A stretch of DNA of 9,546 nt, taken from positions 297,414-306,959 of the forward strand of contig DGNS01000015.1 in NCBI GenBank assembly GCA_002389045.1, in the 5' to 3' direction. The translations under genes were made by a program, and so were the position numbers. Positions 6,160 through 9,546 of this stretch are shown piece by piece (position 1 is the first letter of the stretch; each line of letters starts with the position of its first letter). The stretch is from Thiotrichaceae bacterium UBA4486. Its GTDB lineage: Bacteria; Pseudomonadota; Gammaproteobacteria; Eutrophobiales; Eutrophobiaceae. The notes below the pieces were generated by a model. It saw nothing but the letters and a program-made list of their open reading frames with translations. It was not told the origin of the DNA and made no database searches.

Positions 6160-7269
6160 GTGATCCTGCAACGCTATATATATCGAGAAATCCTGCAAAA
6201 ACTCCTTGCGGTAGCCGGTTTGCTGTTGCTGATCTTTATCAGCAAGTATTACGTCGAATATCTGGCGGACGCGGCTGCCGGCAAGATTTCCGGCAACCTG
6301 GTGTTACAGATGCTGAGTCTCAAGATCCTGTCCATCCTGCCGAGGTTATTACCCGTTACGCTTTTTCTTGCCGTCATTCTGGCCTTTTCGCGTTTGAACC
6401 GCGATAACGAGCTTGCCATTTACCATGCCTCCGGCGCCGGCCTGAACTTCCAGTTGCTGACCGCGCTTCGCTTTGCGACCGTGTTTTTACTGGTCTTTGC
6501 TGTCATCACATTGTGGCTGGCGCCCTGGGCCGAACATAGAATGAGTTTTATCAAGGAAGCCGCCCGCAAGGATTCCGATATTACCGGACTGACAGCCGGC
6601 CAGTTCAAGGAGTTCAGCAAGGGCGACCGTGTGGTCTACCTGGAAAAACTCAGTGACGACAAGCAGGCAATGGAAAATGTTTTTTTACAGGTGCGACAGA
6701 ATAACAAGCTGGGAGTGCTGACCTCGGACCGTGCACGATTCAGTTACAATGATGAAAGCGGTCATCGCTATATCGTTTTCGAGGACGGCAGGCGTTACGT
6801 CGGCAGCCCCGGTATGCTCGATTACCAGATCACGGATTATGAATCCTATGCCGTACTCATCGAGTCCTCGGGTATACAGGCATTAACCCGGCCGCTGGAA
6901 GCCACCGACACACTGGTGCTGTTACAATCCGGCTCCCCTGCCCACAGGGCGGAATTGCAGTGGCGGGCATCCATGTTGATCCTGACCCTGGCACTGGTGA
7001 TTTGCGGCGTGTTACTGAACGGTAATACCGGACGGGGCGACAGACAGTACATGCTGCTGTTCATCGGCATGCTGGTTTATTTTATCTACAGCAATCTTCT
7101 CGGTATCTCGAAAACACTGCTCAAGCGCGATGTTTTGTCACCCTGGATAGGTCTGTGGTGGGTGCATGTACTGATTCTTGCCGGACTGATGTTCATGTAT
7201 TACCTGCCGCATTTACGCAGAAAATGGCGCGACAAGGGTCCGCAGCAGATCCTGCCGGCACGGTCATGA
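6160..7269 (+). CDS. lptF: LPS export ABC transporter permease LptF
   Basis: Inner-membrane subunit of LptB2FGC, which extracts lipopolysaccharide from the inner membrane and feeds it to the LptA bridge. The 369-residue product matches the family length (E. coli 366). It opens with a short amphipathic helix (about 1-12). Three membrane segments follow (about 13-30, 55-77, 102-122), then a periplasmic beta-jellyroll domain (about 125-265) and three more segments (about 270-287, 297-314, 331-350) ending in a basic cytoplasmic tail (HLRRKWRDK). The cytoplasmic loop after the second segment contains RLNRDNELAIYHASG, the expected coupling-helix region that contacts LptB. The start is GTG at 6160, preceded by GAGGG at 6145-6149; no in-frame ATG aligns better. 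The 3' end overlaps lptG by ATGA. lptA, lptB and lptC are not in the window. Confidence 0.95.
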   Translation: MILQRYIYREILQKLLAVAGLLLLIFISKYYVEYLADAAAGKISGNLVLQMLSLKILSILPRLLPVTLFLAVILAFSRLNRDNELAIYHASGAGLNFQLLTALRFATVFLLVFAVITLWLAPWAEHRMSFIKEAARKDSDITGLTAGQFKEFSKGDRVVYLEKLSDDKQAMENVFLQVRQNNKLGVLTSDRARFSYNDESGHRYIVFEDGRRYVGSPGMLDYQITDYESYAVLIESSGIQALTRPLEATDTLVLLQSGSPAHRAELQWRASMLILTLALVICGVLLNGNTGRGDRQYMLLFIGMLVYFIYSNLLGISKTLLKRDVLSPWIGLWWVHVLILAGLMFMYYLPHLRRKWRDKGPQQILPARS

Positions 7270-8333
7270 AGATATACGAACGCTACATTATGCGCATACT
7301 GGTGCAGTCAACCCTGATTGCACTGCTGGTGTTGCTGGGCATTTTTGCGTTTTTTTCCCTTATCGATCAACTGGAGGAAACCGGCAGGGGTAACTACGGT
7401 GTCTGGCAGGCCATTCAGTATGTTGTGTTAACCCTGCCACACCTGGCTTATGAACTCTTTCCCATTGCCTGCGTCATCGGCAGTATGACCATGCTTGGCC
7501 GGCTTTCCCATTACAGTGAACTGGCTGTCCTGCGCACATCCGGATTGTCGAGAAGGAAGCTGGTCACTGCCATGTGCAAGGGCGGACTGGTACTGATCCT
7601 GCTTGCCGCGATCATCGGTGAGTTGATAGCGCCCACCGCTGAACAGACCGCGCAACACAGACGCTCGGTGGCTTTGACAGAGCAGATCACACTGAAGTCG
7701 CAATACGGATTCTGGTCCCGCGATGGTCAGAGTTTTATCAACATCAGAAAAATCCTGCCGGGAAATCGGGTTGAAAAAATCTACATATATGAATTCGACA
7801 GCAACAACGAATTGCGGGTAAGCACTTTCGCACGCAGCGCCGAATACGTTGACGGTCAATGGCTGCTTCGCGACATGCAACAGACCCGCATCAGCGATGA
7901 GGGTCTGGAGCGGCGCGAACTCAGCCTGGCCAGCTGGGATTCACTGCTGAATCCGGATGTGATCAACCTGGTTACGATAAAGCCCAGATACCTGTCGCTC
8001 TGGGGACTGCTGGATTATATTGGTTATCTCGATACCAATGAACAGAACAGTATGCTCTACAGGCAGGCGCTGTGGTTCAAAATCGTCAAACCCTTTGCGA
8101 TATTGTTGATGATCCTGATTGCCGTACCGCTGGTAAAAACCGAAAGCAGAAACGCCGGTATCGGTCAGCGAGTGTTGTGGGGTTGCGTCATCGGTATCGT
8201 GTTTCACATTCTGACGCAGGTATCCGGACATCTCGGCGTGGTTTACCAGTTCAATCCCGCTGTCAGTATGTTCATGCCTGTTATCCTGTTCGGTGTATTG
8301 CTTACGGTGAGTATGCGGCGACAGATTTTATGA
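7266..8333 (+). CDS. lptG: LPS export ABC transporter permease LptG
   Basis: Partner of LptF in the LptB2FG transporter. The 355-residue product (E. coli 360) has the same plan. It has an N-terminal amphipathic helix MKIYERYIM, membrane segments at about 12-34, 56-77 and 100-122, a periplasmic jellyroll domain (about 125-262), and membrane segments at about 270-289, 302-320 and 331-350. The coupling loop reads GRLSHYSELAVLRTSGLSRR (78-97), closely parallel to the one in LptF. I chose the ATG at 7266 because it overlaps the lptF stop in ATGA and gives the family N-terminus; longer in-frame starts would lie inside lptF. No separate Shine-Dalgarno sequence is evident, so translation is probably coupled, consistent with one-to-one assembly. 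Its stop (8331-8333) is inside a 6-base tail-to-tail overlap with the RDD gene, so no intrinsic terminator lies directly after it. Confidence 0.95.
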   Translation: MKIYERYIMRILVQSTLIALLVLLGIFAFFSLIDQLEETGRGNYGVWQAIQYVVLTLPHLAYELFPIACVIGSMTMLGRLSHYSELAVLRTSGLSRRKLVTAMCKGGLVLILLAAIIGELIAPTAEQTAQHRRSVALTEQITLKSQYGFWSRDGQSFINIRKILPGNRVEKIYIYEFDSNNELRVSTFARSAEYVDGQWLLRDMQQTRISDEGLERRELSLASWDSLLNPDVINLVTIKPRYLSLWGLLDYIGYLDTNEQNSMLYRQALWFKIVKPFAILLMILIAVPLVKTESRNAGIGQRVLWGCVIGIVFHILTQVSGHLGVVYQFNPAVSMFMPVILFGVLLTVSMRRQIL

Positions 8334-8792
8334 ACGTATCCATTCCTGTTTCACCAGGCGCGTGTTACTGATGCGATCATGCCATGCGGTTTTCTCACGT
8401 GAAAACATTGCCCACAGAAAACCCATGCCGAAACAAAATGCTGACAACACCGCCGCTACACATCGCAGCCCGGCCTGTTTCTTGGTCACCGGTCTGCCGC
8501 CGGGACCCACCAGTCTGATTTTCCAGGCACGCATGCCCAGTGTCTGGCCGCCATGACACCATTGCCAGGTAAAATAGATATACATGAGCAATAACAGTAG
8601 CAGTTGGTAAAAAATATTATTGCCGGTTATGGCGTTACCATGGGTCAGCGGCAGGATTAAAAACAGCGTTACCGCAAACAGCAGCGAGAACAGCAGGATC
8701 ATGTCGTACAGGATCGCCGCCAGTCGGGTTGGCAGTGCTACCGGCGTAGCATCCGTGCCGGTATTAATGGTTGATTCTTTAGAGGAGCTCAT
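8328..8792 (-). CDS. RDD family membrane protein
   Basis: Small inner-membrane protein of the RDD family, named for one conserved Arg and two conserved Asp; most members have no known biochemical role. The 154-residue product shows all three: Arg23 and Asp30 at the edge of the first membrane segment (RLAAILYD) and Asp139 in WHDRISNTRLV near the C-terminus. Membrane segments lie at about 31-49, 60-77 and 108-130. The family motif GQTLGMRAWKIRLV (82-95) lies in the loop between the second and third. The ATG at 8792 starts 18 bases after the T-run of the DUF992 terminator, with no recognisable Shine-Dalgarno sequence, so expression may depend on readthrough. An open frame continues upstream to 9083, but that part lies inside the DUF992 gene in another frame. 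Its end overlaps the lptG end by 6 bases. Any link to lipopolysaccharide export is only positional. Confidence 0.88.
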   Translation of the reverse strand: MSSSKESTINTGTDATPVALPTRLAAILYDMILLFSLLFAVTLFLILPLTHGNAITGNNIFYQLLLLLLMYIYFTWQWCHGGQTLGMRAWKIRLVGPGGRPVTKKQAGLRCVAAVLSAFCFGMGFLWAMFSREKTAWHDRISNTRLVKQEWIRS

Positions 8793-8810
8793 GTCACGGT
8801 AAGCAGTCGT

Positions 8811-8845
8811 AAAAAAACCGGGAAGTCTGACGACTGTCCCGGTTT
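8811..8845 (-). terminator. Intrinsic terminator of the DUF992 gene
   Basis: The arms 8815-8823 and 8837-8845 are perfect 9-base complements (AAACCGGGA with TCCCGGTTT). They extend inward by a further AGTC/GACT pairing (8824-8827 with 8832-8835) around a TGAC loop, leaving one unpaired G at 8836. Read on the minus strand, the hairpin is followed by seven consecutive T residues (complement of 8811-8817). It starts 20 bases after the DUF992 stop codon. Read on the plus strand it is followed by only three T, so it should act mainly on minus-strand transcription. Confidence 0.88.
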
Positions 8846-8865
8846 CCTTGAGCCTGGTGGTACGA

Positions 8866-9372
8866 CTATTTATCAGGTTCGATGTACAGAAATGACAGGC
8901 CGCCGGAAACACCGAGACCTTTTGCCGTGTTGATGGCGAGAGGCTGCAGACCGAAACTGCTGTTGCCGGCGCTGACCAGACCCTTGGCGCCCAGCCCCAC
9001 ACCGGCCGCGGCATTGAGTTCGCCACCGACATAACGACCGGCCAGACTGTAGGCGCCGGGTGTTGTGTCACTGGAAGCTGCAATTACCGCAAAGTGCATT
9101 TCCTCATCGGATGTGAAACTGAGGTCCAGTCCCAAAGCGATACCGGTTTCACCGACATAACGTTCAACGGTACCCTGGTTATTATAGGTACAGGTGACAT
9201 CAGCGGTCGAGCGAATCAGCAGGTTAACACGGGAGCCGGGTACGGTAGTGCACTTGAGTACGCCCGCCTGAACACCGGCCTCTTCGGCAACAGCCACATT
9301 GGTGGTCAGGCTCAGCGCGCCGGCCATGACGGCGGAAAGGATTTTCATAGACGGAGATAACGATTTATTCAT
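8866..9372 (-). CDS. Exported DUF992-type protein
   Basis: Predicted secreted or periplasmic protein of 168 residues. Residues 1-29 form a clear signal peptide: a basic start (MNKSLSPSMK), a hydrophobic core (about 11-24) and a likely cleavage after AVA. The mature part begins EEAGVQAGVLKC and has the DUF992 pattern: two cysteines (41 and 61) that could form a disulphide, YVGETGIALGLDL, then a glycine-rich half (AGRYVGGELNAAAGVGLGAK) ending in strands such as SGGLSFLYIE. The family function is unknown; as I recall it is best represented in alphaproteobacteria. The ATG at 9372 is preceded by AAGGGA (complement of 9383-9388) at good spacing and gives the intact signal peptide. A longer frame from 9423 would start upstream of the candidate -10 box, so it is unlikely. 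It has its own candidate promoter and terminator, so it is probably monocistronic. Confidence 0.85.
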   Translation of the reverse strand: MNKSLSPSMKILSAVMAGALSLTTNVAVAEEAGVQAGVLKCTTVPGSRVNLLIRSTADVTCTYNNQGTVERYVGETGIALGLDLSFTSDEEMHFAVIAASSDTTPGAYSLAGRYVGGELNAAAGVGLGAKGLVSAGNSSFGLQPLAINTAKGLGVSGGLSFLYIEPDK

Positions 9373-9412
9373 GATTATGTTTTCCCTTATGTATGTCGAA
9401 ACTACAGGGGTT

Positions 9413-9418
9413 ATTATA
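9413..9418 (-). promoter_or_regulatory. Candidate -10 box for the DUF992 gene
   Basis: The complement of 9413-9418 is a perfect TATAAT. The hexamer 17 bases upstream (ATGGAT, complement of 9436-9441) matches a -35 poorly. Transcription would start near 9406, giving a leader of about 34 bases with the AAGGGA ribosome site inside it. It lies about 55 bases beyond the tRNA 3' end. Transcription might also read through from the tRNA gene. Confidence 0.45.
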
Positions 9419-9473
9419 GGCATTCACACGCAGAGATCCATAAGAGAAACTCTCCTCGCGGCGGTGAATAAAA

Positions 9474-9546
9474 TGGCGCTCCCTAGGGGACTCGAACCCC
9501 TGTTTTCGCCGTGAGAGGGCGACGTCCTGGGCCACTAGACGAAGGG
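9474..9546 (-). tRNA. tRNA-Glu (anticodon CTC), 5' end cut by the window edge
   Basis: The complement folds as a glutamate tRNA and closely matches the E. coli tRNA-Glu pattern. The visible acceptor part is CCCT/AGGG, the D arm begins GTCTAGTGG, the anticodon stem is TCGCC/GGCGA, and the T arm is AGGGG-TTCGAGT-CCCCT with an encoded CCA end (complement of 9474-9476). The seven-base anticodon loop is CTCTCAC, so the anticodon is CTC (complement of 9513-9515), reading GAG codons. The 3' strand AGGGAGC predicts that only three 5' bases (GCT) are missing beyond position 9546. Confidence 0.95.

Noticed and set aside
7155..7265. Upstream in-frame start for lptG
   Set aside because: It would overlap lptF by more than 100 bases and add a sequence absent from the family; the ATGA overlap start matches LptG proteins.
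8793..9083. N-terminal extension of the RDD protein to 251 residues
   Set aside because: The extra 97 codons run through the terminator and into the DUF992 gene in a different frame, and the added sequence has no RDD character.
9373..9423. Longer start for the DUF992 protein at 9423
   Set aside because: It would place 17 residues before the signal peptide and start upstream of the candidate -10 box; the ATG at 9372 has a good ribosome site.
9299..9514. Plus-strand 71-codon frame ending over the tRNA
   Set aside because: It is the familiar spurious frame produced by reading a tRNA gene on its opposite strand, and it runs antisense to the DUF992 start.

Overview
The window carries ordinary chromosomal housekeeping genes of a gammaproteobacterium. 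Base composition looks moderately GC-rich by eye. The evidence is the conserved arrangement in which lptF-lptG diverges from pepA-holC-valS, with protein sequences close to the E. coli and Pseudomonas versions. The genus cannot be named from this sequence alone.

Layout. From about 6017 down to 18, a minus-strand block reads pepA (leucyl aminopeptidase), holC (DNA polymerase III chi subunit), an unrecognised acidic 138-residue protein, valS (valyl-tRNA synthetase) and cysE (serine O-acetyltransferase). holC overlaps the acidic ORF by 26 bases, and valS overlaps cysE by the four bases ATGA. This suggests one transcription unit, probably with an extra promoter just upstream of valS. From 6160 to 8333 on the plus strand are lptF and lptG, the two membrane subunits of the lipopolysaccharide export ABC transporter, also joined by an ATGA overlap. 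The 142-base divergent region between pepA and lptF holds overlapping candidate -10 boxes on the two strands.

The right end, all on the minus strand, holds a nearly complete tRNA-Glu(CTC) cut by the window edge, then a small exported DUF992-type protein with its own candidate promoter and a strong intrinsic terminator. An RDD-family membrane protein follows; its stop codon overlaps that of lptG.

How they work together. holC, valS and the tRNA serve replication and translation. pepA recycles peptides, and in E. coli also binds DNA. cysE commits serine to cysteine synthesis. lptFG build the outer membrane. No mobile element, CRISPR array, defence system or biosynthetic cluster is visible. The least explained items are the acidic ORF between holC and valS, the coupling of cysE to valS, the competing inverted repeats between the DUF992 and RDD genes, and the DUF992 gene next to the tRNA.
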